Assembly: GCA_937898415.1 (NCBI GenBank)
Contig: CALDLA010000174.1
Location: forward strand, 1 to 25,650
Source: an uncultured Prevotellaceae bacterium
Lineage (GTDB): Bacteria > Bacteroidota > Bacteroidia > Bacteroidales > Bacteroidaceae
Reading direction: 5' to 3'
DNA: 25,650 nucleotides
Shown here: positions 6,697 to 15,218 of the stretch, one piece after another
Position numbering within the stretch: position 1 is the stretch's first letter
Layout: every line of letters begins with the position of its first letter
The notes under the pieces: generated by a model
What the model was told of the DNA's origin: nothing
The model's database searches: none
Seen by the model: only the letters and a program-made list of their open reading frames with translations
Translations under genes and position numbers: made by a program

Positions 6697-9480
6697 CTAC
6701 TTCCGCTGCATTTCGGTGCAGGTGCTGGGGATGGTAACCCAGACGATGGTGCCCTTCCCGAACTCAGACTTCAGGCGTATCTTTCCCTTCATGAGCCTTA
6801 CCACCTCCTGACAGATGGGCAGGCCGAGGCCGTTGCTGCTACTGTCGGTAGTGACGAAGCGTTCGAAGATCCGTCCCATCTGGTCGTCGGGAATACCGCA
6901 GCCCGTGTCCTGAATGGTGATGGTGAGGTCTTCGCCGTTATAGTCATAGCTTGCGCGGACGGAGCCCGATGTGGTATGTTGTATGGCATTGGTCACGATG
7001 TGGTCGATGACGACGCCCAAATTGGTCAGGTCGATGTCGAGCACAAGGCGACTGTAGGGGGAGTCGACGATGTAGCTGACCGTCGGCTGCTGATGGTGTA
7101 TCCATGCCGACTGACAGCGTCCGTCAAAGAATGAGGCAAAGTCAACGGGTGCCGTCTTGAACTCTATCATGCCTGCATCGAGGCGTGAGAGGAAAAGGAT
7201 GTTGTTGACCAGGTTGAGTAGGCTGCGCGAGTTCTTCTTGATTTCCTCAATAAAGAACTGCTCGTCGTCGGCATGCTCTCCCATCGCAATAAGCTCGGCG
7301 AATCCTACCACGGAGGCGAGCGGGGTACGGATTTCGTAGCTCATGTTACGCAGGAAGGCGTTCTTCACCGTCTCTACTTCCTGTGCCTTCTCTGTCTCGC
7401 GGGCCAGCTGTTCCTCGGTGGCCTTGATGTCGGTGATGTCGCGGCACATTCCGAAGTAGTGGGTGATGTGTCCGTCGGCATCGACGACGGGCACGAACGA
7501 GAAGTACAGGCATAGCGGCTTGTCGCCGTTGAGGTGCAGGCACGACTTAACAGTGGCTTTGACGGGCTGCTGTATGAAGTTGTCCATGTTGTTCAGGACG
7601 CGCAGGGCGGTGTTCTTCGACTCCTCGGCGACGAGCGACAGCAGGCGCGTTTGGGTCAGCTGGTGCTGCACGTGCTCAATCTCGCTGTAGATGAGCAGTG
7701 TGTGGGTGTCAGGTGAATAGTTGACGATGCGTACACCACCGTTTTGCATGACGTAGTCTATGTTGCGGATGTAGTCCTGCAGCTCGTCCGTAGCCTTCTG
7801 CTGCTCGGCGATATTCTTCCTCAGGCGTGAATAGGACTTCGCAATTTCTGTGACATCGCGCCCCGTCCCGTAGATGCCTAAGAATTGTCCATCGTCGTCG
7901 CGGACGGGCACTAACTGCAGCTCATAGTAGAGCTCATCGCGCCCTAAGTACTTGTTGAGGGGCCGCGGGTCGTCAGCCGACTTGTAGATCTGCGTCAGGT
8001 AGGTGTAGTCCATGTCGTCGATTGACAGGTCCGGGTTGCCCAGTACGCGCTGGATGGATATACGGTTGTCGATGACGCGCTGGACGCCGCCGGGAATAGC
8101 CTTGCTTGACTTCTCGTTCATGTCGTCGATGAAGCCGTGCTCGTCGTACGACACGGTGTCGACCAAGGCTGAGTTGAAGATGTGCTTGTAGCGCAGCATG
8201 GTGTCCTTCTGCTGCTGTTGGCGCAGTCGCTCAGCTGTGATGTCGGTGGTCGCTCCGATGATAACCGTGGGCTGTCCGTTCTTGTCACGTCTCAATACCG
8301 AGAAGTTGACCGAGAACGTATAGACATCCTGGGTGTCGCCCTTGGTGGCACGCACTTCTATTTTCTCGCGTTCCTTCTTCTGGGCGATGATGTCGTTGAG
8401 CACGTCACTCAGCCGTTCAAAGTCTTCAGAGAGGATGTAGTAATTGAAGAAATACGGCGAAAGGGGGATGGCCTTTCTCTTGCCTTCAGAGTCTAGGCTG
8501 GTAATCGTCTGCTGGTTGATATCGAACAGCCAGATGCGAACCTTACTCGTATTGAGAATGAGCGACAGACGGTCGTTGGATCGCCGCAGGTTCTTGGTCA
8601 TCCTCCGTTCGTAGAACCGGTAGGATATATAATAGGTAAGGAATATGGCGATGATTACTAACAGGGCGACGACCACATACCACACCCATGAGGGGATGCC
8701 CGTGTCCTTGTATTCAGGATAGAACCATTTCCGCTGTATGGGCTGAAGTCGACCTGTGGAACTCAGCCAGACGAAGACGCTGTCCACCTGCTCCAACAGA
8801 CGCGCGTCGTTCGACATGAACTTGTAGTCGCCGTGCGGAATGTCGATGGGAGTCAGTTCCAGGTCGTCGTACTGGAACTTGTGTATCAGCCATTTCATGG
8901 ACAGCGTGTTGGCGACAACCTGGTTCCCTTCCGTGTTATGGACGTATAGCAGAGCCTCCTGAATGTCATCGTAGGGGATGACATTCTTCTCCCATCCTTT
9001 CTGCATCATAAGGTGTTGGGTCATGCCGCCGCGATGGACGATGACGCGTTGCGTGGCCAGGTCGCTGACGCTCTTCACATACCTTGGTGCGTCCTTTTTA
9101 TGGACGACGCTGTGGGTGAATATCTGGATAACGTTCTTGCCGTAGTGTGCATATTCATCATGGAAGCGGGCCTCAATGCTGCACATCAGGTCGGAGTGTC
9201 CCGCCTTCAGGTCACTCAGCGCTTCCTTGGCAGGCTTCAGCTTGAATTTGTAGGGGATGTCCAGTTCCTTGAAGATGAGTTTCATCATGTCAATGTTGTA
9301 GCCCATCGGTTCGCCTGTTTCGCTGAGGAACGCGTATGGCCACAAATCCCACGCATCCTCATAGACCAGGGGACGTTCAGCGGTATAGGTGGGATTTCTG
9401 CTTTCGTTGGCAGGAAAAACTGACGTCCACGATAAGGATAGCGCTATTGTCAGAAACAGTTGGTAATAATGTCTGATCAT
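6697..9480 (-). CDS. Sensor histidine kinase 1 with His-to-Tyr H-box (likely pseudokinase or heterodimer partner)
   Basis: 927 residues; same architecture as its downstream paralogue. Signal peptide (1-about 24), SBP3-like periplasmic domain (about 32-258), TM segment (about 263-285), three PAS-like modules (about 305-425, 430-545, 565-680), HisKA and HATPase. The H-box reads RNMSYEIRTPL: residue 715 (codon TAC, 7336-7338) is Tyr where the family has the phosphoacceptor His. The ATP-binding boxes look intact: DHIVTNAIQHT (N), DTGCGIP (G1), NGLGLPI (G2). The protein could bind and hydrolyse ATP or phosphorylate a partner in trans, but cannot use the usual acceptor. The MIR start at 9480 was chosen because a longer reading from 9507 would begin inside the promoter -7 box. 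First gene of a probable three-gene operon with kinase 2 and the AraC regulator. Confidence 0.87.
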   Translation of the reverse strand: MIRHYYQLFLTIALSLSWTSVFPANESRNPTYTAERPLVYEDAWDLWPYAFLSETGEPMGYNIDMMKLIFKELDIPYKFKLKPAKEALSDLKAGHSDLMCSIEARFHDEYAHYGKNVIQIFTHSVVHKKDAPRYVKSVSDLATQRVIVHRGGMTQHLMMQKGWEKNVIPYDDIQEALLYVHNTEGNQVVANTLSMKWLIHKFQYDDLELTPIDIPHGDYKFMSNDARLLEQVDSVFVWLSSTGRLQPIQRKWFYPEYKDTGIPSWVWYVVVALLVIIAIFLTYYISYRFYERRMTKNLRRSNDRLSLILNTSKVRIWLFDINQQTITSLDSEGKRKAIPLSPYFFNYYILSEDFERLSDVLNDIIAQKKEREKIEVRATKGDTQDVYTFSVNFSVLRRDKNGQPTVIIGATTDITAERLRQQQQKDTMLRYKHIFNSALVDTVSYDEHGFIDDMNEKSSKAIPGGVQRVIDNRISIQRVLGNPDLSIDDMDYTYLTQIYKSADDPRPLNKYLGRDELYYELQLVPVRDDDGQFLGIYGTGRDVTEIAKSYSRLRKNIAEQQKATDELQDYIRNIDYVMQNGGVRIVNYSPDTHTLLIYSEIEHVQHQLTQTRLLSLVAEESKNTALRVLNNMDNFIQQPVKATVKSCLHLNGDKPLCLYFSFVPVVDADGHITHYFGMCRDITDIKATEEQLARETEKAQEVETVKNAFLRNMSYEIRTPLASVVGFAELIAMGEHADDEQFFIEEIKKNSRSLLNLVNNILFLSRLDAGMIEFKTAPVDFASFFDGRCQSAWIHHQQPTVSYIVDSPYSRLVLDIDLTNLGVVIDHIVTNAIQHTTSGSVRASYDYNGEDLTITIQDTGCGIPDDQMGRIFERFVTTDSSSNGLGLPICQEVVRLMKGKIRLKSEFGKGTIVWVTIPSTCTEMQRK

Positions 9481-9504
9481 GGGCTCTGGACTGTATTCTG
9501 CGTA

Positions 9505-9536
9505 CAAAAGTAGGAAAAAACATTTGAATACCCAAA
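9505..9536 (-). promoter_or_regulatory. Promoter of the sensor-kinase operon
   Basis: On the minus strand: TTTG (-33, at 9533-9536), 20-nt spacer, TACTTTTG (-7, at 9505-9512), an exact match to the Bacteroidota pattern. Predicted transcription start near 9500, giving a leader of about 20 nt to the ATG at 9480. Confidence 0.75.
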
Positions 9537-9562
9537 TAAAGTAGTAAAAAAATGATAAAACG

Positions 9563-9594
9563 TTTGCGCGTTTAAAAGAAAAGCGTTACTTTTG
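9563..9594 (+). promoter_or_regulatory. Promoter of the frr-rsgA-peptidase cluster
   Basis: TTTG (9563-9566), 20-nt spacer, TACTTTTG (9587-9594), an exact match to the Bacteroidota pattern, 27 nt before the frr ATG. It is divergent from the kinase promoter but does not overlap it. Confidence 0.77.
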
Positions 9595-9621
9595 GGGCAG
9601 AAAACTTAAAACGTAGAAATT

Positions 9622-10182
9622 ATGATTGATGTAAAAGAAACTTTGAAGAAGAGTGAAGAGAGAATGGAGATGGCTGCCATGTTCCTGGAAGACGAACTGA
9701 ACCGCATCCGTGCAGGCCGTGCCAACGTGGCCATTCTCGACGGAGTGAAGGTGGAATCCTACGGTAGCAGGGTGCCCCTGAACCAAGTAGCAACCGTAAC
9801 GACTCCCGATGCCCGTACCATCGCCATCAAGCCGTGGGACCGCAAGCAGATTCGTGACATTGAGAAGGCCATCATGGACAGCGACGTGGGCATCACGCCT
9901 GAGAACAACGGCGAGGTCATTCGTCTCGGCATTCCGCAGCCTACCGAGGAGCGTCGCCGCGACCTGGTGAAGCAGTGCAACAAGATTGCGGAGAAGGCCA
10001 AGGTGGAGGTACGCAATGTACGTTCCGACATCAAGGACAAGCTGAAGAAGGCTATCAAGGACGGACTCAGCGAGGACAACGAGAAAGATGCCGAACTGGA
10101 ACTCCAGAAAATCCACGACAAGTACATCAAGAAACTCGATGCACTTATTGAGGCTAAGAACAAGGAAATCATGACGGTATAG
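9622..10182 (+). CDS. frr: Ribosome recycling factor
   Basis: 186 residues, the usual RRF length. Recognisable RRF sequence throughout: the N-terminal helix with LNRIRAGRANVAILDGVKV (about 27-45), the small beta domain with VPLNQVATVTTPDARTIAIKPWD (about 51-73), then IPQPTEERRRDLVKQC (about 108-123) and long charged C-terminal helices. Together with EF-G it splits post-termination 70S ribosomes in the cytoplasm. The start follows an A-rich leader 27 nt after a perfect promoter. rsgA follows after 32 nt, most of it a 7-nt tandem repeat, so the two ribosome-related genes probably share a transcript. Confidence 0.97.
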   Translation: MIDVKETLKKSEERMEMAAMFLEDELNRIRAGRANVAILDGVKVESYGSRVPLNQVATVTTPDARTIAIKPWDRKQIRDIEKAIMDSDVGITPENNGEVIRLGIPQPTEERRRDLVKQCNKIAEKAKVEVRNVRSDIKDKLKKAIKDGLSEDNEKDAELELQKIHDKYIKKLDALIEAKNKEIMTV

Positions 10183-10193
10183 GCACTTCGCTG

Positions 10194-10221
10194 GTGAAAA
10201 GTGAAGAGTGAAAAGTGAAAG
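10194..10221. repeat. 7-nt-period tandem repeat, four units, containing the rsgA start codon
   Basis: Four units in perfect register on the plus strand: GTGAAAA, GTGAAGA, GTGAAAA, GTGAAAG. The GTG of the fourth unit is the apparent rsgA start codon. The repeat occupies almost the whole frr-rsgA spacer. Confidence 0.85.
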
Positions 10222-11132
10222 GACTAGTCGTCAAGAATACAGGTAGCTGGTACACCGTCCGTACGGACGATGGCCAGCTCCTTGATTGTAAAGTGAAAGG
10301 AAACTTCCGGATAAAAGGCATCCGGAGTACCAATCCCGTGGCGGTCGGCGACCGCGTGACGGTGAATGACGAAGGGTGGATTATTGACATCGACGACCGC
10401 CGCAACTACATCATCCGTAAGAGCATCAACCTGTCGAAGCAGAGTCATATCCTGGCCGCCAACGTCGACCAGGCTTTCCTGATTGTCACCGTGGCCTGTC
10501 CTGAAACCTCCACCACCTTTATCGACCGTTTCCTGGCTTCGGCTGAGGCCTACCGCGTGCCAGTGGTCTTGGTGTTCAACAAGACCGACCTGCTCGACGA
10601 TGACCTGTTGCACTATCAGCAGATGATGGTCACGCTCTACGCTGGCCTTGGCTATGAGTGCCGTCAGGTGTCGGCAGAGCAAGGTGACGGCGTAGAGGAA
10701 CTGCGTCCGCTATTGGACGGGAAGATCACGTTGCTTAGCGGCAATAGCGGGGTGGGAAAGTCGACGCTTATCAACCGCCTCGTACCTGGTGCCAACCTCA
10801 GGACCGCAGCAATCAGCGATGCCCATAACATGGGCATGCACACCACCACCTTCTCAGAGATGATAGGGATAGGTGAGGGATACCTCATCGACACGCCGGG
10901 CATCAAGGGCTTTGGCACGTTCGACATGGAGCGCGAGGAACTGACCAGCTACTTCCGCGAAATCTTCCGTTATTCCAAGGACTGCCGCTTCAGCAACTGC
11001 ACCCATACCCACGAACCCGGCTGTGCCGTGCTGAAGGCCGTCGAGGAGCATTACATCGCCCAGAGCCGCTACCAGTCGTACCTCTCTATGCTCGACGATA
11101 AGGACGATAGCAAATACCGCGAAGCTTATTAA
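10215..11132 (+). CDS. rsgA: Ribosome small-subunit-dependent GTPase A
   Basis: 305 residues with the three domains of RsgA (YjeQ/YloQ). N-terminal OB fold (about 1-65, including VAVGDRVTV). Circularly permuted GTPase with motifs in the order G4 NKTD (122-125), G1 GNSGVGKST (176-184), G3 DTPG (226-229). C-terminal zinc finger with C257, C262, a histidine of the THTH segment and C270. The protein acts as a late 30S maturation GTPase that checks the decoding centre. The start is GTG inside a 7-nt repeat; the next residues (KGLVVKNTGSWY) fit the expected family N-terminus and no better ATG lies in frame, so the repeat seems to have taken over the translation start. Lies between frr and an S9 peptidase gene that begins 9 nt after its stop. 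Confidence 0.95.
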   Translation: MKGLVVKNTGSWYTVRTDDGQLLDCKVKGNFRIKGIRSTNPVAVGDRVTVNDEGWIIDIDDRRNYIIRKSINLSKQSHILAANVDQAFLIVTVACPETSTTFIDRFLASAEAYRVPVVLVFNKTDLLDDDLLHYQQMMVTLYAGLGYECRQVSAEQGDGVEELRPLLDGKITLLSGNSGVGKSTLINRLVPGANLRTAAISDAHNMGMHTTTFSEMIGIGEGYLIDTPGIKGFGTFDMEREELTSYFREIFRYSKDCRFSNCTHTHEPGCAVLKAVEEHYIAQSRYQSYLSMLDDKDDSKYREAY

Positions 11133-11141
11133 TGTTTTTTT

Positions 11142-13622
11142 ATGAAGAAGCAAATCACAACTATGATGCTGTTGGCTGCAGCTTTGCAGGCATCAGCACA
11201 AGTCAAGACTACCGTTACGGAGTTCAATCAGGCAGGACCGTTCGCTGTCAGTTCACCCTTTGCCGCTGACACGGTCGACGTACAAGGCAAGAAGTATGAT
11301 GAGAAGTCGGTGCTCTCGGCGTTGCCGCTGTTGGCTGAGCCGACGGACGTGTTCAGCGGCAGTATTCTGCCCTCGTTGACCGACTCGAAGTCGGTGGGCA
11401 TTTTGACGTTCTACGTCAACAATGCCGACTACGTGAAAGGAAAGATTGAGGTGAAGGGACCGAAGAACTACAAGCTCTATATCGACGGCGCTGAGGCTGG
11501 CGGCGAACTGAAACTGGCGCCTGAGCACCATACCTTCGCCATCCGCTACTTGGCCGAGCCGAAGGACACGGACAGCATCCGCGTCAGTTTCGACACCCAG
11601 ATAGCCGTCGCTCCGACCATCGACAAGCGCCACCCCTATATGGTACACGACCTGACGGACGGTCGGCGGGTACGTGGCGTCTCGCTTTCGCCTGATGGTC
11701 GCTATGTCTTTGTCAGCTATCAGACGACGGAGCGTGGCGGTAACAGTCGCTGGGATTATGAGCTGCGTGACGTGAAGACAGGACAGGTGCTGAGCCGTCC
11801 TACGCAAAATATCCGCTGGATGCCTCGTACTACGGCGTGGATTACCGAGGAACGTGAGCAAGGGCAGCGCGTTTTATATAAGGTGAATCCCCTGACTGGT
11901 CAGCGTACCCGCTGGGCAGCCGGACTGCCCGACGGCAGCTACACCATAAGTCCTGTAGAGGACTTACTGATCATCACGGCCTCGGAGGAAGGGCCGAAGG
12001 AAGACCCCGGCGTGTTCGAGGTGACGGAGATGGACGACCGTCAGCCCGGCTGGCGAAAGCGTAACTACCTGGTGCGCTTCGATGTGGCATCAGGGGTTAG
12101 CCAGCGCATCACCTTCGGTTCCAAGGGACAGTATCTGGCCGACATTTCGGCCGACGGCACCAAACTGCTGATTGGCTCCAGCTACTCACGCCTGTCGAAG
12201 CGCCCGACGGAGGTAGCCGACTACTACGTGATGGATGCCCGTACGCTGAAGGTGGACACCTTGCTACAGTGCGAGGGCTTCCTCGGCGGTGCCGGCTTCT
12301 CGCCCGATGGTCACCAGATCCTGTTTACGGGCACTCCCGAGGCCTTCGATCGCATCGGCTGCCAGTTGCCTGAAGACCGTACGCCGAGCATGACGGAGAA
12401 CGAACTCTTCCTCTATGACATCGCCACGAAAAAGGTGACGCCGCTGACCAAGGACTTCGACCCGTCTGTTGACGGCGGGGCTGACTGGTCGTTGGCCGAC
12501 GGGAAGATCTACTTTCGCGCCGAATGTCGCGACTATGTCTATCTCTACCAGTTAGACCCCAAGACGGGAAAGATTGTGCAGCTGCCCTGCAAGGGCGACG
12601 ACATCTACCGTTTCGACATGGCGGCTCATGCCCCCGTCCTCGCGTACCTTTCTTATAATACGCTGGAGCCGGCATCAGCGTATGTCATGACAAGTGAAAA
12701 GGGTAAAGTGAAGAGTGAAAAGTTGTTGTTTGACGGAAAGACCGCTTTGGACGATGCCGAGGTGGGCACCTGTCAGGACTATAACTATACGAACTCGAAC
12801 GGCGACACCGTCTATGGCCGCCTGTATCTGCCCAAAGACTTCGATGCCTCGAAGAAGTATCCGATGATTGTCTACTATTACGGCGGCTGCTCGCCCACCT
12901 CGCGTTACTTTGAGTCGCCTTACGCCCCGCAGTACTGGAACTCCCTTGGCTACGTAGCCTATATTGTAGAGCCCAGTGGCGCTACCGGCTTCGGCCAGGA
13001 GTGGGCGTCGCGCCACGTCAACACCGCTGGCGGCACCCCCCGCGCCGATGGCACCGTGCCCGCCGGTTCTCCTGCAGGTGACATCATTGAGGGTACGAAG
13101 CACATCTGCGCCGACTATCCCTATATAGACGCCACGAAGATAGGCTGCATGGGCGCCTCCTACGGCGGCTTCATGACGCAGTACCTGCAGACCGTTACCG
13201 ACATCTTTGCCGCCGCCGTCTCGCATGCCGGTATCGCCAACCACACCAGCTACTGGGGCGAGGGCTACTGGGGCTACAACTACAGCGAGGTCTCGATGGC
13301 CAACAGCTACCCCTGGTCGCACCGTCAGCTCTACGTCGACCAGTCGCCGCTGTTCCGTGCTGACAAGATTCACACGCCTCTGCTCCTGCTTCATGGTAAT
13401 GCCGATACCAACGTGCCGCTCATTGAGAGTCTCCAGATGTTCACCGCCCTGAAGCTTCTGGGCCGCGAGGTCGCGCTAGTCGAGGTGGCAGGCGAGAACC
13501 ACCACATCCTCGACTACAACAAACGTGAAAAGTGGCTCGCCACTCAGATGGCCTGGTTCCAGAAATGGCTGAAGGGCGACTCCACGTGGTGGGACGCCCT
13601 CTATCCTAAGAAGCATCTGTAA
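11142..13622 (+). CDS. Secreted prolyl-oligopeptidase-family (S9) serine peptidase
   Basis: 826 residues. Signal peptide (MKK..., likely cut after ASA at about 19), so periplasmic or surface-exposed. A long N-terminal beta-propeller region (about 150-530, with WD/TolB-like SLSPDGRYVFVSY and FSPDGHQILF repeats) precedes an alpha/beta hydrolase domain. Catalytic triad: S673 in GASYGGF, D755 in GNADTNVP, His787 or His788 in AGENHHIL. This is the S9 pattern (DPP-IV/acylaminoacyl peptidase group), which cleaves short peptides, commonly after Pro or Ala; exact specificity is not visible. Residues 518-527 (SEKGKVKSEK region), between propeller and hydrolase, are encoded by a 7-nt tandem repeat and look inserted. 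It starts 9 nt after rsgA and is followed by a strong bidirectional terminator, so it is probably the last gene of the frr transcript. Confidence 0.92.
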   Translation: MKKQITTMMLLAAALQASAQVKTTVTEFNQAGPFAVSSPFAADTVDVQGKKYDEKSVLSALPLLAEPTDVFSGSILPSLTDSKSVGILTFYVNNADYVKGKIEVKGPKNYKLYIDGAEAGGELKLAPEHHTFAIRYLAEPKDTDSIRVSFDTQIAVAPTIDKRHPYMVHDLTDGRRVRGVSLSPDGRYVFVSYQTTERGGNSRWDYELRDVKTGQVLSRPTQNIRWMPRTTAWITEEREQGQRVLYKVNPLTGQRTRWAAGLPDGSYTISPVEDLLIITASEEGPKEDPGVFEVTEMDDRQPGWRKRNYLVRFDVASGVSQRITFGSKGQYLADISADGTKLLIGSSYSRLSKRPTEVADYYVMDARTLKVDTLLQCEGFLGGAGFSPDGHQILFTGTPEAFDRIGCQLPEDRTPSMTENELFLYDIATKKVTPLTKDFDPSVDGGADWSLADGKIYFRAECRDYVYLYQLDPKTGKIVQLPCKGDDIYRFDMAAHAPVLAYLSYNTLEPASAYVMTSEKGKVKSEKLLFDGKTALDDAEVGTCQDYNYTNSNGDTVYGRLYLPKDFDASKKYPMIVYYYGGCSPTSRYFESPYAPQYWNSLGYVAYIVEPSGATGFGQEWASRHVNTAGGTPRADGTVPAGSPAGDIIEGTKHICADYPYIDATKIGCMGASYGGFMTQYLQTVTDIFAAAVSHAGIANHTSYWGEGYWGYNYSEVSMANSYPWSHRQLYVDQSPLFRADKIHTPLLLLHGNADTNVPLIESLQMFTALKLLGREVALVEVAGENHHILDYNKREKWLATQMAWFQKWLKGDSTWWDALYPKKHL
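12694..12721. repeat. 7-nt-period tandem repeat inside the S9 peptidase gene
   Basis: Four in-register units: GTGAAAA, GGGTAAA, GTGAAGA, GTGAAAA (28 nt, the same length as the copy before rsgA). It is translated in frame as part of a charged Ser/Glu/Lys linker and does not interrupt the gene. Confidence 0.8.
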
Positions 13623-13705
13623 GCCTCATGCTTCCCCTCACGGCCTTCCTGAATACCATCACGACGACCTCATGCAAGGACTACGGGCCGTTCTGAACAG
13701 ACAAC

Positions 13706-13742
13706 AAGAGGACTGACAGATGTAAATGCTGCCAGTCCTCTT
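13706..13742. terminator. Bidirectional terminator between the S9 peptidase and trpB genes
   Basis: Perfect 10-bp inverted repeat AAGAGGACTG / CAGTCCTCTT with a 17-nt loop, midway between two convergent genes (84 nt after one stop, 18 nt after the other). Plus-strand T-rich sequence (GGGGTTTTCTT) follows after a few bases; the minus strand continues TTGTTG. Confidence 0.7.
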
Positions 13743-13759
13743 CAATGCTTGGGGTTTTC

Positions 13760-15127
13760 TTATTTCGACATCTGATCCAGTTCCTTCAGGTTCTCGGCTA
13801 TCATCTCGTCGGTCACCGTGTAGTTCTGCAGGTCGCCCTTGATGTAGGCCTCGTAGCTCGGCATGTCAATGAGTCCGTGGCCGGAGAGGTTGAACAGAAT
13901 GACCTTCTCCTCGCCTGTCTCCTTACATTTGAGCGCCTCGCGGATAGTAGCGGCAATGGCGTGGGTGCTCTCAGGGGCAGGGATGATGCCCTCCGTACGG
14001 GCAAACAGCATACCGGCCTCGAAGGTTTCCAGCTGAGGAATGTCAACGCCATGCATCAGACCGTCCTTGATGAGCTGTGAGATAATCATACCGGCACCGT
14101 GATAGCGCAGACCGCCGGCATGGATGTTCGACGGTTTGAAGTTATGACCCAAGGTGTACATCGGCAGCAGGGGCGTATAGCCGGCCTCGTCGCCGAAGTC
14201 ATAGCGGAACTGGCCACGCGTCAGCTTCGGGCAGCTGTCGGGCTCGGCAGCAATGAACTCCGTCGTCTTGCCGTCAAGCAGGTTGTGACGCATAAAGGGG
14301 AACGAGATACCGCCAAAGTTGGAACCGCCACCGAAGCAGCCGATGACGATGTCGGGATATTCGCCGGCCATCTCCATCTGCTTCTCAGCCTCCAGTCCGA
14401 TGATGGTCTGGTGCAGACCAACGTGGTTCAGTACGGAGCCCAGCGTGTATTTACAGTTGGGCGTGGTGGTGGCCAGTTCCACAGCCTCGGAGATGGCTGT
14501 GCCGAGAGAGCCGCTGTGCGTCGGGTCCTTGGTCAGGATGTCCTTACCGGCACGGGTTGACATCGAGGGAGATCCCTCGACGACGGCACCGAAGGTGCGC
14601 ATGATGCTGGAGCGGTAGGGCTTCTGCTGCATGGTGATTTTCACCTGATAGACGGCACAGTCCAGCCCGTAGATCTTTGCGGCATAGCTCAGGGCGGCAC
14701 CCCATTGTCCGGCACCCGTCTCAGTAGTGACGTTGGTCGTACCCTCCTGCTTGGCATAGTAACATTGCGGCAGGGCCGAGTTAATCTTGTGCGAACCTAA
14801 GGGGTTCGTCGACTCGTTCTTAAAGTATATATGTGCCGGTGTGCCCAATGCCTCTTCCAAGGCGTAAGCACGCACCAACGGTGTAGAACGATAATACTTA
14901 TACTTGTCAAGCACATCCTCGGGGATGTCTATCCAGCGATGTTCGGTGTCCAGTTCCTGCACACAGCATTCACGGGGGAAGATGTGTGCTAAATCGTCCA
15001 CGCCCAGTGGCTGTTTAGTAGCCGGATGGATGGGCGGCATCGGCTTGTTGGGCATGTCAGCTTGGATGTTGTACCACTGTGTTGGAATCTCACTCTCCTG
15101 AAGGATGAATTTCTTCTGCTTTGTCAT
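13760..15127 (-). CDS. trpB2: Tryptophan synthase beta chain, TrpB2 type
   Basis: 455 residues, longer than classical TrpB (about 400) and typical of TrpB2. PLP lysine in NPLGSHKINSA (K114), substrate loop TETGAGQWG, phosphate-binding GCFGGGSNFGG, and a C-terminal LSGHGLIDM segment. The enzyme condenses indole with L-serine to give L-tryptophan in the cytoplasm. No trpA or other trp gene is adjacent, and TrpB2 enzymes are known to bind TrpA poorly, so free indole salvage is a reasonable inference. Single-gene unit with its own -7 element and terminator. The start is the ATG at 15127; the N-terminal TKQKKFILQESEIPTQWYN is typical for the family. Confidence 0.93.
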   Translation of the reverse strand: MTKQKKFILQESEIPTQWYNIQADMPNKPMPPIHPATKQPLGVDDLAHIFPRECCVQELDTEHRWIDIPEDVLDKYKYYRSTPLVRAYALEEALGTPAHIYFKNESTNPLGSHKINSALPQCYYAKQEGTTNVTTETGAGQWGAALSYAAKIYGLDCAVYQVKITMQQKPYRSSIMRTFGAVVEGSPSMSTRAGKDILTKDPTHSGSLGTAISEAVELATTTPNCKYTLGSVLNHVGLHQTIIGLEAEKQMEMAGEYPDIVIGCFGGGSNFGGISFPFMRHNLLDGKTTEFIAAEPDSCPKLTRGQFRYDFGDEAGYTPLLPMYTLGHNFKPSNIHAGGLRYHGAGMIISQLIKDGLMHGVDIPQLETFEAGMLFARTEGIIPAPESTHAIAATIREALKCKETGEEKVILFNLSGHGLIDMPSYEAYIKGDLQNYTVTDEMIAENLKELDQMSK

Positions 15128-15163
15128 AACATTTTAGTTTTAAAGGATTGGTATATCCGCGTG

Positions 15164-15171
15164 CAAAGGTA
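15164..15171 (-). promoter_or_regulatory. -7 promoter element for trpB2
   Basis: TACCTTTG on the minus strand, about 37 nt before the trpB2 ATG. No TTTG at the expected -33 spacing. Confidence 0.5.
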
Positions 15172-15218
15172 CAACATTTTCCTGATAATTACGCCTTACA
15201 AGTGTTTTTTTTCACTTA

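Noticed and set aside
12675..13394. 239-codon minus-strand frame opposite the S9 peptidase
   Set aside because: It covers the catalytic domain of a clear S9 peptidase; its translation is Val/Gly/Arg-rich without motifs.
13628..13696. Short plus-strand frame of 22 codons after the S9 peptidase
   Set aside because: No leader, no recognisable pattern; lies in the 3' untranslated region before the terminator.
15201..15217. AAGTG-T8-CACTT palindrome after the small-peptide gene, considered as a terminator
   Set aside because: Only five weak pairs around a homopolymer loop and no following U-tract; insufficient to call.
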